NCBI GenBank assembly: GCA_002914805.1
Contig: JXTB01000259.1
Location: 70,762 to 134,761, forward strand
Reading direction: 5' to 3'
Source of the DNA: Parasponia andersonii
Lineage: Eukaryota; Streptophyta; Magnoliopsida; Rosales; Cannabaceae
Length of the DNA stretch: 64,000 nucleotides
Both the position numbers and the translations under genes were made by a program. This document shows positions 24,501-36,366 of this stretch, piece after piece; the first letter of the stretch is position 1; each line of letters opens with the position of its first letter. A model generated the notes under the pieces. It was not told the origin of the DNA. It did not search any database and saw only the letters and a program-made list of their open reading frames with translations.

Positions 24501-24881
24501 AGGCCATGAAGCTAACATGTGTTTATGATCCAAGATGTATCAGGTATGAACATAAAAAAGGATATCAAGTATTAGTGGTCTGAAAGGCAGTGGAAGTGAC
24601 CATAAAAGTTAGAAGAGCCAGCACCACTTCTTGATCAAAAGGTTGTCTCCCCATTATTTGTAAGGATAAATTATTGAGGGAGAGATACATGGAGATCATG
24701 GACCATGAAACCCTAGTTTCTCTTCAATATAAATACATCATTTTACACTTATTTTAATTTCATCATCTCTCATGCGTGCATTGCTTATATTGACTTAAGT
24801 ATCGAAGTATCTTATAAGTGACAATCACTACCATGTGGTTCTGGTGCCTGAGGGAGAGCAAAACTAGAAAATGAGAGGACA
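21540..24881. other. Intergenic, UTP7 3' flank to Ty3 element
   Basis: The UTP7 3' UTR occupies roughly the first 300 bp. The rest is AT-rich and has (TA)n tracts near 22281-22300 and 22411-22426. Open frames at 23710-24137 on the minus strand are low in information and match no family I recognise. No RNA gene was found. Confidence 0.55.
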
Positions 24882-24886
24882 CATAT

Positions 24887-27308
24887 TATGACATCTAGAC
24901 TTCTCACAAATTATAATAGCCAATGATAAGCATGTTGTATTGCATATGTGGTTATTACCTATTTATATGCATTGTTAAAAAAAAAATTAACTACGAAATT
25001 TCATTAAAGATCCTGATTTTGTGCATGTATTTTGACATATTTTTATGAAGGAGTGTTGTATCCTCAATAGGATAAATCTAGTTAGGACTTATTATTTTAA
25101 GGGATTAATTAGTAAAAAAAAAATTGAGTTTTAGAATACTATTTATTTTATAAAGTATACATATACGGTCTAGTTTAAATGCACTTTGTTTTGATTCACA
25201 TACAATAAACATAGACATAGAAGACTAATTTCCAATTGGCTATAATTGTTAGAAAATAAAAGTATAATGTGAGTGGAAGTAATGTATTAGAATTAGTGAT
25301 TGATTATTATTATTATTATTTATTTTTTTAAGTAAATTTTTTCGGCATAAATAATGACAATCTGTTAGCTTGAAGTTAATCCTTATATCAAAAGAAAAGT
25401 AATATTTTTTTTAAGTCAGTTATCTTGCATAATCTTGTTTCTATTTATGTGTCTACATTTACACTAAAGTCTAGAATATTTCTCTCAATCATTTAGTCTC
25501 CATACTTGTTGAGTAAGAGAGGTTATATTAAATTCTCATAGAAGAAAAGGGAAACCATCACGTGTGAAACTAAGAGATGATGGCTAAGTACTTAGCTTTT
25601 GGTAAGGGTTTAGATCATGTTATTGTTTATTAAAGTATTGTTTCAGTCTTGATGTCTTGCTTTCTTTGATGAAAGTATTTATGCTTGTACATATATCTAG
25701 TGTTTGGGTTTAGGAATTAATTTAATATACAACTAGTAGAAAGTGTTGTATAAATATTTACTTCTCACTGTTTTCTAGATGAAATTAATTACCTTGTCCA
25801 CTAATTATTTGTTTTTATTTTTTATTTTTTATTTTTGTTTATCATTTTCATGTCTTTGACTTCCCAAAGAATATCAAAATTTCGAGAATAAGAATAGTGA
25901 TAATTTGAATTGATGTTAATAATATAAATATATTTATCCCTTTGGAGAGTGAGTCATAATAAGCCCACAAAGCTTCTTTTTTTTTTTTGTTTTTTACTTG
26001 ATATGTTTTCTTTTGGTGGTCTCTTATTGAAAAGGGAAACTACATTATTTTCAGTAGAAAATTAATACAAATAGTGTATATAATTCTTTTGTTCATTTAG
26101 TAAGGTGTATCCTTTTAGAAGTTACTTAATTTAGTTATTATTAGATATCTGTGTACTTGAGAATGTGGAATTGAATCGAATTCTTATAAAATCAGTGTTT
26201 TCGGTGTGTAAGTTAAATTAATGTTTCATTTTTTTTTTATGACAACACTTAAGCTCTTAAGGATATTCTGTCTATTTTCTTTTATAATTAATCACTAAAG
26301 CATTTAATAATTTTATTTGAAACTTAATTAGAATCCAATTAGAATTATATTTAATACTCTAGTGTCTTAAAGAATGACAGTAGAGATTATTTATAGGAGT
26401 TTTAGTACGTCCTACTAGTAGAGGATTCAATCTCTCTTCATTACAATATTTTTCACATTTTGAGGTAAGTAACATCATAGCTGCAATGTAAGAAATTCTC
26501 TGTTTCTGTGAATTTGTGGAATCTGTGAATATGTGTATATACATATTAGTCATTCGTCTTTGTATAAGACATGAACATGTGGTGTATTTATATTGCCTGA
26601 CAAGTCTTGGTGAATAGGGTGTAGCGGGCCAGTACCCAAATATGTGATATGGTTCCTTCGGGGACACTCTGGTTCCTTCGGGAATATTTTGGTCCTTTTG
26701 GGGACACTATGGTTCCTTTGGGAACACTGACGGCGGTATGGGGTGGATCTCTGCTGTACACAGAGGAGATTTTCTGGGGCTCGAGACCTCCATATAGCTC
26801 ATGATATGTTATACCTCTCTGAGTGGCTCAGTATACAATTCACGGTCTTGTCAGGTAATGCAATATACACATAGATCCTAATCATATAATTATCTGTTCT
26901 CTGTCATATGCACTCTGTATCTGCATATATTACTTACTGAGTTTTATACTCATTAATATTCTTACATTACAGAACGTACAAATAATATGTGAGTTGGAGG
27001 AGGAACACTGATTTTCTGACCGTGGCTTATGTATATAAGCATTTTGACATTGTAGTTTTCTGACAGAGGATTTTGTAGTTATTTTGTATGTGTTTATTAT
27101 GTATATTTTATGAGACGCCCACGTAACGAGGGTATATATATGTATATATTAGAGTATGTATAATTATGAATAGAATTTTGTTATTTCTTCTAAAAAGTTT
27201 TAATTTTCCACTATTTTTTTTAGTTCTAAGTCGAGTAACATCTCCTAAATTCACTAAATATTTATTCAAAACTCTTTACGTACGTGTGTGGAATTAAGGA
27301 ATGTTACA
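24887..27308 (+). repeat. 5' LTR of Ty3 element (2422 bp)
   Basis: It starts TATGACATC (expected TGTGACAC; a second-base change) and ends GTTACA directly before the primer-binding site. Its first 81 bp and last 360 bp align with the whole 3' LTR. The 1981 bp at 24968-26948 are missing from the 3' LTR. That part contains four 20-bp repeats at 26651-26730. Confidence 0.85.
26651..26730 (+). repeat. Four 20-bp tandem repeats inside the 5' LTR
   Basis: Units start at 26651, 26671, 26691 and 26711. All resemble GGTTCCTTYGGGGACACT with a few changes. They are in the LTR part absent from the 3' copy. Such repeats in the U3 region of plant LTRs often belong to the promoter, but nothing here shows that directly. 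Confidence 0.85.
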
Positions 27309-27310
27309 GT

Positions 27311-27322
27311 TGGTATCAGAGC
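27311..27322 (+). other. Primer-binding site, initiator Met-tRNA
   Basis: TGGTATCAGAGC lies two bases after the 5' LTR end and is complementary to the 3' end of plant initiator methionine tRNA. It is the standard first-strand primer site of many plant LTR retrotransposons. Confidence 0.92.
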
Positions 27323-27497
27323 TTATGTTTGAAAATGATTCTGAAGACCACTTATATACACACATCCGGAAGGAAAGGAACCTCATTCCTCTATAAGTTT
27401 TTGATATGGATTTTGATATCTGTTTTAATTTTTTTTAATATTTTCTTTATTTGCATTCATATTCTGGTGATGATTATTATCGGCTATAATTGGAGAG

Positions 27498-30400
27498 ATG
27501 GATTCTGGGTGTCAGGATATCAGTATGGTGACTACTCGGGGTCAAGATAATATTGATAAGGGTGTGTCTTTTTCACAGAGTGGTAATCCGGTTGAATAAC
27601 TAGCTTGTTTGATACAAAATATATTGGAGCATCGTATAAGACAAAAAAATCAACATATCCCTCCAGCACCATGAGCTAGGGAAAGATTTAGGAAACTTCA
27701 GCCTCCGACTTTTGATAGTGGGGTTGATCCAATTCAGGCAGAGCAATGGATTAGGACCACTAGGTGTATGCTGGCTTACGCCAAGGCTCCTGATGCAAAT
27801 AAAGTTTCTTGTGCTAGTTTTATACTGAGGCATCATGCTAAGTACTGGTGGGATACTATGAGCACTATAAATAATGTCACTAATATGACTTGGGAAAGGT
27901 TTAGAGAATTATTTTATGGAAAATACTTTACCGATGCCATAAGATCCAGTAGAGGGGTTGAGTTTGTCAATCTAAAGCAAGGAGAGATGTCTGTTGCTGA
28001 ATATATTCGTAAGTTTGACGAGTTATCATGATACGCACCTCACATGGTTACCACCAATGAGCTTAAGGTAGATCAATTTATGCAAAGTCTGAGGAAGACT
28101 ATTGTTAGAGATTTGAAATCAGGTGGAATTCGAGGTGTACCATTTGCTCAGATAGCAGACATGGCGTTGGATGCTGAGCAAGCAGAGAAAGATATTTTGG
28201 ATGAGGAAAAGATTAGGAGAGAAAGACTAGCTAGGGAAATGCAAAAGGGTTTCAGACCCAGTTGTCAAGGAAATAGAGGAGGACAGACTCTAATTCAATG
28301 TCCTCGAGATATGAAAAGGAAGGGAGCTCTAACTTAATAGACCCGACCTGATTAGGGTAAGCATCCCAAGACTGACCAGTGGACTATTACTACCACTATA
28401 TCACCTTGCCCATCATGTGGAAAGAATCATTCTGGGGAGTATTTTAAGGGTGCAGAATTATGCTACAAATGTGGTAAAAGTGGTCATTTTATTAAGAATT
28501 ACCCTGAAATGAAAAATGATCAAAAGAAATCTGGTGGAAAGCTGTATGCTATGGCTAAAACAGTTATTGGAGACAAGGCTGAGGCAGACCTATCTGTTAT
28601 CACAAGTGAGATATTTATTTCTGGTATCATGACTCATGCATTAATAGATTCAGGATTCACTCATTCATATGCATCTTTAACGTTTGTAAGGAGATTGGGT
28701 CATCCTGTAGATCAGATGAGTACTCCATTTGGTGCCACACTTCCCTCTGGAGAGATTATGTACCCAGACAAAATCTTGAGAACTTGTCCTATTGTGCTAG
28801 ATGATAGAGAATTATTTGCAGACTTGATTGTACTTGATATGAATGATTATGAAATCATTTTGGGTATGAATTGGCTATCAAAGTATTATGCTAAGATTGA
28901 TTGTAAAAAGAGAATTATGACATTTCATCCTTCGGATGCTGATCAATTTATACTTTTGGGTACTCAAGGTAAAACAAAGTTTCCTTTAATATCAGCAATA
29001 AAAGCTTAGAAATTATTAGAAAAATGTTATATATGATATTTGGCCAGTATTGTTGATACATTATTGGAGCAGAAATTGAAACTACAAGTTATGTTGGTTG
29101 TGCAAGACTTTCTAGATGTATTTCAAGAAGAGTTACCAGGTTTGCCACCTGTAAGAGAAATTGACTTTACTATTGATTTGGTACCAGGTATTGCACCTAT
29201 TTCTAAGACACCTTACAGGATGGCATCAGTAGAGTTGAAGGAATTAAAGACACAGTTAGATGAATTGCTAGACAAAGGGTTTATACATCCAAGCTTTTCA
29301 CTGTGGAGTGCACCAGTTTTGTTTATGAAAAAGAAAGACAATATTATGCAATTATGCATTGACTATGGAGAACTTAACAAAGTGACTATTAAAAATAAGT
29401 ATCCCTTACCACGTATTAATAATTTGTTTGATCAACTACAGGGTGCTTCTGTATTTTATAAGATTGATTTGAAATCTGGTTACCATCAGTTAAGAGTCAG
29501 AGAGGAAGATATTCTGAAGACTGCCTTTAGGACTCGGTATGGCCATTATAAATTTCTAATAATGCCATTTAGTCTGACCAATGCCCCAGCAGTATTTATG
29601 GATTTAATGAACAGAATATTCAATGAATTCCTAGACAAGTTTGTTATTATGTTCATTGATGACATTTTGGTATACTCACGATCCATAGAAGAGCATAAGG
29701 AACATTTGAGAATCACTCTACAAACGCTGAAAGAAAAATAGTTATATGCTAAGTTCAAGAAATATGAATTCTAGTTAGAAAAAGTATCATTCCTTGGTCA
29801 CGTTGTTTCTCAAGATGGGATTTTTGTTGATCTGACTAAAGTCGAGGGAGTTAATAATTGGTCTAGACCTACTAATATTACAGAGGTCAGAAGTTTTGTA
29901 AGTTTGGCCGATTATTATAAAAGGTTTGTTGAGGGATTTTCTAAGATAGCTATGCCACTTACCCAATTGACCAGGAAGAGTAACAAATTCATATGGACTG
30001 ATGAGTGTGAAAAGTATTTCAAGAATTAAAGCAGAGATTAATTTCAGCACCAGTCTTGACTATACCTTCAGGTACATAGGGGTTTGTTATTTATAGTGAT
30101 GCTTCGAAACAAGGTTTGGGCTGTGTCCTCATGCAAAATGAGAAAGTTATTGCCTATGCTTCTAGACAGTTGAAGAATTATGAGTGTAATTATCCTACTC
30201 ATGATTTAGAGCTAGAAGTAATGGTATTTGTATTAAAGATTTGGCGACATTATCTATATGAGGTACATTGTGAAATCTTTACTATTCATAAAAGTTTGAA
30301 GTATCTTTTACTCAGAATAAATTGAATATGAGGCAACGACGTTGGCTACAATTAGTAAAAGATTATAATTGCGACATTAGTTATCATCCAGGAAAAGCTA

Positions 30401-31978
30401 ATATTGTGGCAGATGCACTCAGTAAGAAATCATCTAGAAATCTGATAGTTTTACATGAGTTAAAAAAACCCTTGCAAGAAGATTTATGCAGATCAGGCAT
30501 TGAGCTGATTATTGATAAATTATCTGCTATGTCATTGCAGTTCACTTTATTAGATAGGATTAAACAAGGCCAGAATGAAGATCCTGAATTGGTTGGATAC
30601 AAAGAATTAGTGGAGTCAGGCAAAAAGTCAGATTTTAGTATTTCTATTGAAGGAGTAATCAGATTCTAGGGTAGACTTTGTGTACTAGATGACAGAAGTA
30701 TCAAAGAAGAAATTCTAGTAGAAGCACACAATATTCCATATTTAGTCCATCCAGGTACTACTAAAATGTACAATGATTTGAAGATTCTTTACTAGTGGAT
30801 AGGAATGAAAAAAGATATCTTCAAATTTGTGGAACATTGTTTATCATGTCAGCAGATAAAAGCTGAGCACAAGAGACCAGCATGAGAGTTGCAACCACTA
30901 TCGTTACCTGAGTGGAAGTGGGAGGAGATTGCCATAGATTTTATAGTTGGGTTACCAAAGACAGTATCTCGTCAGGATGCAATATGGGTTATTATTGATA
31001 GACACACTAAGGTAGCTCATTTTATTCCAATTTATATGACTTAATCCATGGATAAACTTGCTACATTGTACATTAAGGAGATTGTTAGGCTTCATAGAAT
31101 TCCAGTTTCCGTAATCTCAGATAGAGATGCTAGATTTACTTCAAAATTCTGGGAGAGTGTACAATGAGCTTTGGGAACTAAATTAAAATTTAGTACTGTA
31201 TTTCATCCTTAGACAGATGGTCAGACTGAAAGAACTATTCAAATCTTAGAGGATATACTTAAAGCTTATGTTATAGATTTTTAAGGGTCGTGGAATAACT
31301 ACTTACCACTGATTGAGTTCTCCTACAATAATAGCTTTCAAGCTACGATTGGTGTTGTACCTTATGAGACGTTGTATGGTACAAAATGCAGATCTCCAGT
31401 TCACTGGGATGAGGTCGAAAAACGACATTATTTGGGTCCTGATATTGTAAGAGATACAATTGAGGTAGTTAAAAAGATTAAAAAACGTATGATAGTAGCT
31501 CAAAGTAGGTAGAAATTTTATGCAGATTCAAAACGTTGACCTTTACATCTTTCTATTGGTGATAAAGTATTTCTTAAGATTTCCCCTATGAAAGGTGTTA
31601 TGAGATTTGGAAAGAAAGAAAAGTTGAGCCCGAGATTTATAAGTCCTTATGAGATCTTTGAGAAAGTTGGGAATGTCGTTTATAGGCTCGCCTTACCCCT
31701 AGAGTTATTAGGTGTACATAACGTTTTCCATATTTTTATACTGAGAACATATGTATCAGATCCATCTCATATTCTTAGTCAGGAGCCACTTGAATTGGAT
31801 CCAAAATTAACCTATGAGGAATATCTCGTTCAAATTTTAGATAGAAAAGATTCGTTTAGTGAAAGTCCTACGGTGAAATCATTATGTAGAGGAGGAAATA
31901 TAGGAGCGAGAAAACAAAATAAGGAACCAACATCTGGAATTATTTGGTAAGAAAACTTCGAGGACGAAATTTTTATAA
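27498..31978 (+). pseudogene. Broken gag-pol of Ty3 element
   Basis: Domains in order: gag capsid-type region (27700-28250, with WWDT and FRELFYGKYF), a CCHC zinc knuckle at 28461-28504 whose last Cys is now Tyr, and aspartic protease with active-site D-S-G at 28647-28655. Reverse transcriptase follows (about 29100-29750), with FIDD at 29652-29663 in place of Y-x-D-D. RNase H is at about 30085-30330. Integrase has an HHCC zinc-binding part at about 30724-30860 and a catalytic core at about 30935-31260. A GPY/F region (31560-31760) leads into a frameshifted chromodomain-like end. In-frame stops occur at about 28030, 29739, 29773, 30667, 30794, 31041, 31212, 31283, 31508 and 31537. Frameshifts lie near 30013, 30315 and 31870. 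No active product is possible. Confidence 0.9.
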
Positions 31979-31990
31979 CAAGGCGAAAAT

Positions 31991-32430
31991 TGTGACACCC
32001 AGACTTCTCACAAATTATAATAGCCAATGATAAGCATGTTGTATTACATATGTGGTTATTACCTATTTATACTCATTAATATTCTTACATTACAGAATGT
32101 ACAAATAATATGTGAGTTGGAGGAGGAGTGCCGACTTTCTAACCGTGACTTATGTATATGAGCATTTTAACGCTGTAGTTTTCTGACAGAGGATTTTGTA
32201 GTTATTTTGTGTGTGTTTATTATATATATTTTATGAGATGCTCACATAACGATGGTATGTATATGTATATATTGGAGTATGTATTATTATGAGTGAAATT
32301 TTGTTATTTTTTCTAAAAATTTTTAATTTTTCACTATTTTATCAGTTTTAAGTCGAGTAATATCTCCCAAATTCACTAAATATTTATTCAAAAATCTTTA
32401 CGTACGTGTGTGGAATTGAGAGATGCTACA
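31991..32430 (+). repeat. 3' LTR of Ty3 element (440 bp, shortened)
   Basis: It begins TGTGACACCCAG and ends GATGCTACA, followed by the CATAT target repeat. It matches the two ends of the 5' LTR but lacks the middle 1981 bp. The joint is at TTTATA (32066-32071), a six-base word found at both edges of the missing part. The purine tract in front (AAGGCGAAAAT) is degraded. Confidence 0.88.
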
Positions 32431-32435
32431 CATAT

Positions 32436-33716
32436 ATAGTTAGAAACTAGCTCTATCATGTATGTAGTATATAGAGGAGGGGAGTGTTTAATCCCAATAT
32501 TGTTTCATCCTTGCCTAATAATAAGCAGATTTTCCTCGCCCTAAATCACGAACCATTTACATTAGGGCCAGATCAACATGATATACTCTATCATTGGGTC
32601 AAATTGACATATATATCTATGTGCATTTAAAAAACAGGAGTTTTTAGTAAAGTAGTCGATATTTTACATTTCATTAGAGAGATGTCTTCTTTTAGTTTTT
32701 ATGGTTAAATAAGATTATTTATGTGTATACATCCAAAACTTAAAAGGTCTTATGGCAAAACAAATAATTTTCGGTCAAATTTAAGTAAATATCTATTTTG
32801 CAAATGTTATAACAAAATATCCTATATATGTGTTTATATACTAAGAATAAAAAATTATATACTCAATATATTAATTGAAATTAGTAGATATATACTAATC
32901 TATTAAATATAAAAATATATATAATTAGATATTTAATTATAAAATTTAAAAGATGAATATCTATTTTTTCAAATTTAAAATATTAATTATGTACCTAAAT
33001 TTCTTCAATATAAAAATTGGATCAAGTATGTGGATTGATAAATCCTGTATCTTGAATGTCGATTTGTGATCAAATAATACGATCAAGATATATTTCTTAG
33101 TCCTATATTTTTCTTTCCAAATCCCTTATACTCTTAAACGGAAAAAAAAAAAAAAATTAAGAGAGACTTGGGCTAAGATTTTTTTGCCCCCTTTCAAATA
33201 AGGAAAAACAACATTATTTGTCACATCACCCTTTGTCTCTAAAAATTAATAATAAAAGAAAAATATTTGTTAATTTGTTTTTATATATACGCATTTTTAT
33301 CAAAAAGTATACATTTCAAGACATCACCCGATTAAAGTAAATGTTTTGTAAGAAGATAAATGTTTTTTTTTTTTACCAAAATTAGTAGGGTATAAGTTAA
33401 TAAAAATGGACAGACGATTGGAGTGGATCATAGTAAGCATTTGAATAGAAGTAAATGGACTACTTAACAACATTGTTACATTGAGTTGCAAAACTTCAGA
33501 AACTATTTTCTACTATAGCAACTTCAATAGTATTTTTCAATTAATGCTTTGTAATAAATAAATAAAATAATCGAACCAATTTTGATTCTTTTAATTTGAA
33601 TGGCCCACTCAGTAGTCCGTACTCACTAGTCAGTAGTCACTACACAGAAGAGAGACCCAGAGAAGTAGAGGGCAGATCAGAGTTAAACAATAAAGAAGCG
33701 CTCTAATTTTGCTATC
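32436..33716. other. Intergenic, Ty3 element to FOLK; FOLK upstream region
   Basis: AT-rich spacer. The last 120 bp before the FOLK start include TGGCCCA (33600-33606, site II-like) and repeated CAGTAGTC words, and probably contain promoter and 5' UTR. No clear TATA box or gene is seen. Confidence 0.5.
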
Positions 33717-36366
33717 ATGAGCCTCTTAACCTTCACCCCACACTTTATCGTGCGCCGCCCCCTCCTCCGCACATCCGCCGATTTCCGCCGCTCCTCCCCT
33801 TTTCCAGGTCTCCTGTCGCCGGAGCCGCCACCGTATTCCTTCCTTCGCTTCCAGATCCTCTATCGCGCGCCGAACGATCCCCGACGCGCTTCCTCTTCTG
33901 CGTGTGGCATACCGGTCGGCGCCGGCGATCTGGTGCGGGACGCCGGAGCTGCGGCGGCCGTCCTCGCCGGCGCTTATGGCCTCGTCTTCACCTTCGATAG
34001 GCTCACCCAGCGAAATCTCATTAAACAGGTCTCTCTCTCTCTCTCTCTTTAAATCTGATTGATCGATTATGGTACTGAAACCCTAGACCTATCTGATATG
34101 ATATCTGTTATGAAATTTGAACTTTTAAGCTGGATCTCGTTCTATTGGTTGTGTGGAACTTTTGTAGATTACGTCATTGAAATGATTCAGGTGATATGAT
34201 AGCAATGGTTTAAGCTTTTGTAGGGTCCATGCACTTGGACTTGAAAATGGGGTAGAATATAGTGGTAGTGCAAATTTTTTTTTTTTTTTTGTTGGAATAA
34301 TAATAGTATCAATCATGGGCAATTGCTGAAATTATATTCTAATTCAACTTAAAAAAAAAAAAAACGTAAATGAAAAAGCTAGTGGAGGCTTTTTGTGACA
34401 GGATAGTTTACTTTTTTGAAAGCTGATCAAACTAAATCTTTGATGGAGTTGAATTCAACAGTATACTGAACTTGATTGGAGTTTCACTGTTAACTAAATT
34501 TTCTTAAGTATTTTTAAGGTACTTTTTCGGACTCTACCATAGAAATATTGATTTGCCGGTACATGATTTTACATTTTAGTTCAAGTAATAGTAACGAAAG
34601 TAGCAGTCTATGGGTAGTAGACGGTGAAATCTTGCCCATGGTTATAGTCAACTGCCTGTTGGATGTTAATCATTGTCATAACCATATAGAGCTCAAGTTT
34701 CCACATATCAAATTTAGTAAGCAAGGAAGTAACTTGAAAGAGCAACTTAGTTGGAATTATTAAGTGGGAGTCTCCGACTTTTGGTGTATAGAAGCATATC
34801 AGATCCGTGATTAATTGACAGTACTTCATTGAGAGGTTAGTTCCTCGTTAAGATGTGTGGATTACATAGAGTCCTCTAATTCACGGGCATACTACTTTTT
34901 TCTCCAATTCACATATGTTATTAAGGGAAATTTAGCGGAAAATTAACAGTGATAACTGATTTGAGAGCCAAGTTAGTGTGATTAGGGAAAGTGATCCTAG
35001 TTGAAGGTGTTATTTGGTGTATTTTCCTGCAGAATGGATTGAAGAATTATTCAAAAATAAGTTGCTGATTAAACAGCTGTTACAAACCAAGGTTTGTGAA
35101 GGATATATACTTCTGTTATTATTCAATTGTTTATGACAATGTTTCTTATGGCTTTTATAATTGTGGCAGAGTTTAAGTAGAAAACTGGTTCACATATTGT
35201 CTGGGTTGCTTTTCACGCTTTCATGGCCAATTTTCAGGTATCCGTTGTCTTTTTGTTCAAAAATTTGTGTTCCAGTAGTTTAAATATCAGATGCCTAAAA
35301 CTTCTTCCTTTGATGCTTTGAATGGTAGAATAGCACTTCGACAAGCGCTCGCTACTTTGCTTTGTTGGTTCCTCTGGTGAATTGCTTAAGGCTTCTTGTC
35401 CATGGCCTTTCACTGGTTAGGGATGAAGGACTCATAAAATCTGTGACTCGAGATGGAAACCCTGAGTAAATTTTCCCATGTCCATCATGAAGCTGTGTAT
35501 TGTTTTCTTCATACCAAAGACATTACCAGGAGTTTAGCTTCAAGTTTTTGACACTTGCAGGGAGTTGCTTAGAGGTCCTTTGTACTATGTTCTTGTATTG
35601 ATCTTATGTGCACTTTTCTTTTGGCGAGAGTCTCCGGTAGGCGTGATCTCAATGTCAATGATGTGTGGTGGGGATGGTAACACCTCTTTACCTCTTTTTC
35701 TGAAATTTTCTCTTCCTTTTACATCCTGCACTTCATTAATTTTTTTGTGAACTTTGTGGTTTCAGGTGTTGCTGATATAATGGGTAGAAAATTTGGTTCT
35801 GTAAAGATTCCTTACAACCAAAGCAAGAGTTGGGCGGGTAGCTTATCCATGTTCTTATTTGGCTTCCTGGTTTCCCTCGGGTATGCTTCAAACGTGTACT
35901 ATTGTCATCAGAAGTAGTCAGAAACTCGAAATACCTAAAGTTTGTAGCCCTGAGGGGCTAGTTGCACAGTCAAGCATGTAGTTTGCTCCCACATGGTTTT
36001 AGTTCCTCTGGGCTATATATTCACGAGTGACCACGAGTTTCGTGGTTCTCAATAAATGTATAGGATTTGAGTAGGCTCTAGTGTTGATACTTGAGCTCGA
36101 TAAATGAGTTTTGAGAAAAACCCTGTTTGCTGCATATCAATTGGCATTGACATGAAATGAATGCATTTTTACAATGTAGGATGCTGTACTATTACTCAGC
36201 TCTGGGATATTTCCAATTGGATTGGTCCTCGACACTGCAAAGAGTGGCTGCTGTTTCTATGGTGGCAACAGTAGTTGAATCTCTTCCAATTTCTGAGGTA
36301 GTAGATGACAATTTATCTGTTCCATTCGCAAGCATCCTAGCGGCATATTTGAGTTTCAATGTTTAG
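33717..36366 (+). CDS. FOLK: Farnesol kinase, chloroplastic (FOLK)
   Basis: FOLK is a membrane-bound CTP-dependent polyprenol kinase that phosphorylates farnesol. In Arabidopsis its loss raises sensitivity to abscisic acid. Six exons: 33717-34028, 35170-35237, 35334-35465, 35561-35676, 35766-35880 and 36180-36366, totalling 930 nt or 309 aa, as expected for the family. Exon 1 is GC-rich and encodes an Arg/Ser/Pro-rich plastid transit peptide plus a first membrane segment (VRDAGAAAAVLAGAYGLVF). Conserved segments follow: SLSRKLVHILSG, GPLYYVLVLIL, MMCGGDGVADIMGRKFG, KIPYNQSKSWAGS and VVESLPISEVVDDNLSVP. About six membrane helices are expected. These segments favour FOLK over the related phytol kinases VTE5 and VTE6. 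The exon 3 acceptor is AATAG/C, because the AG five bases upstream breaks the frame. The first intron starts GT(CT)n. Confidence 0.93.
34029..34048. repeat. (CT)n tract at the FOLK exon 1 donor
   Basis: The first FOLK intron begins GT followed by about nine CT units. Confidence 0.9.

Larger units (their letters stand above)
24882..32435 (+). mobile_element. Ty3/Gypsy LTR retrotransposon, chromovirus-like, decayed
   Basis: The target duplication CATAT (24882-24886 and 32431-32435) brackets the whole element. Order: 5' LTR 24887-27308, primer-binding site 27311-27322, gag, protease, RT, RNase H, integrase with GPY/F-type end, then 3' LTR 31991-32430. Integrase after RT places it in Ty3/Gypsy. 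The initiator-Met tRNA primer site, LTRs beginning TGTGACACCC and the GPY/F region suggest the Tekay/Del group of chromoviruses; that assignment is inferred. Many stop codons and frameshifts make it inactive. It lies between UTP7 and FOLK in their transcriptional direction. Confidence 0.93.

Noticed and set aside
24968-26948. A separate transposon nested in the 5' LTR
   Set aside because: There are no inverted ends, no coding sequence and no own LTRs. Microhomology at the joint and the U3-like repeats favour loss from the 3' LTR, though the question remains open.
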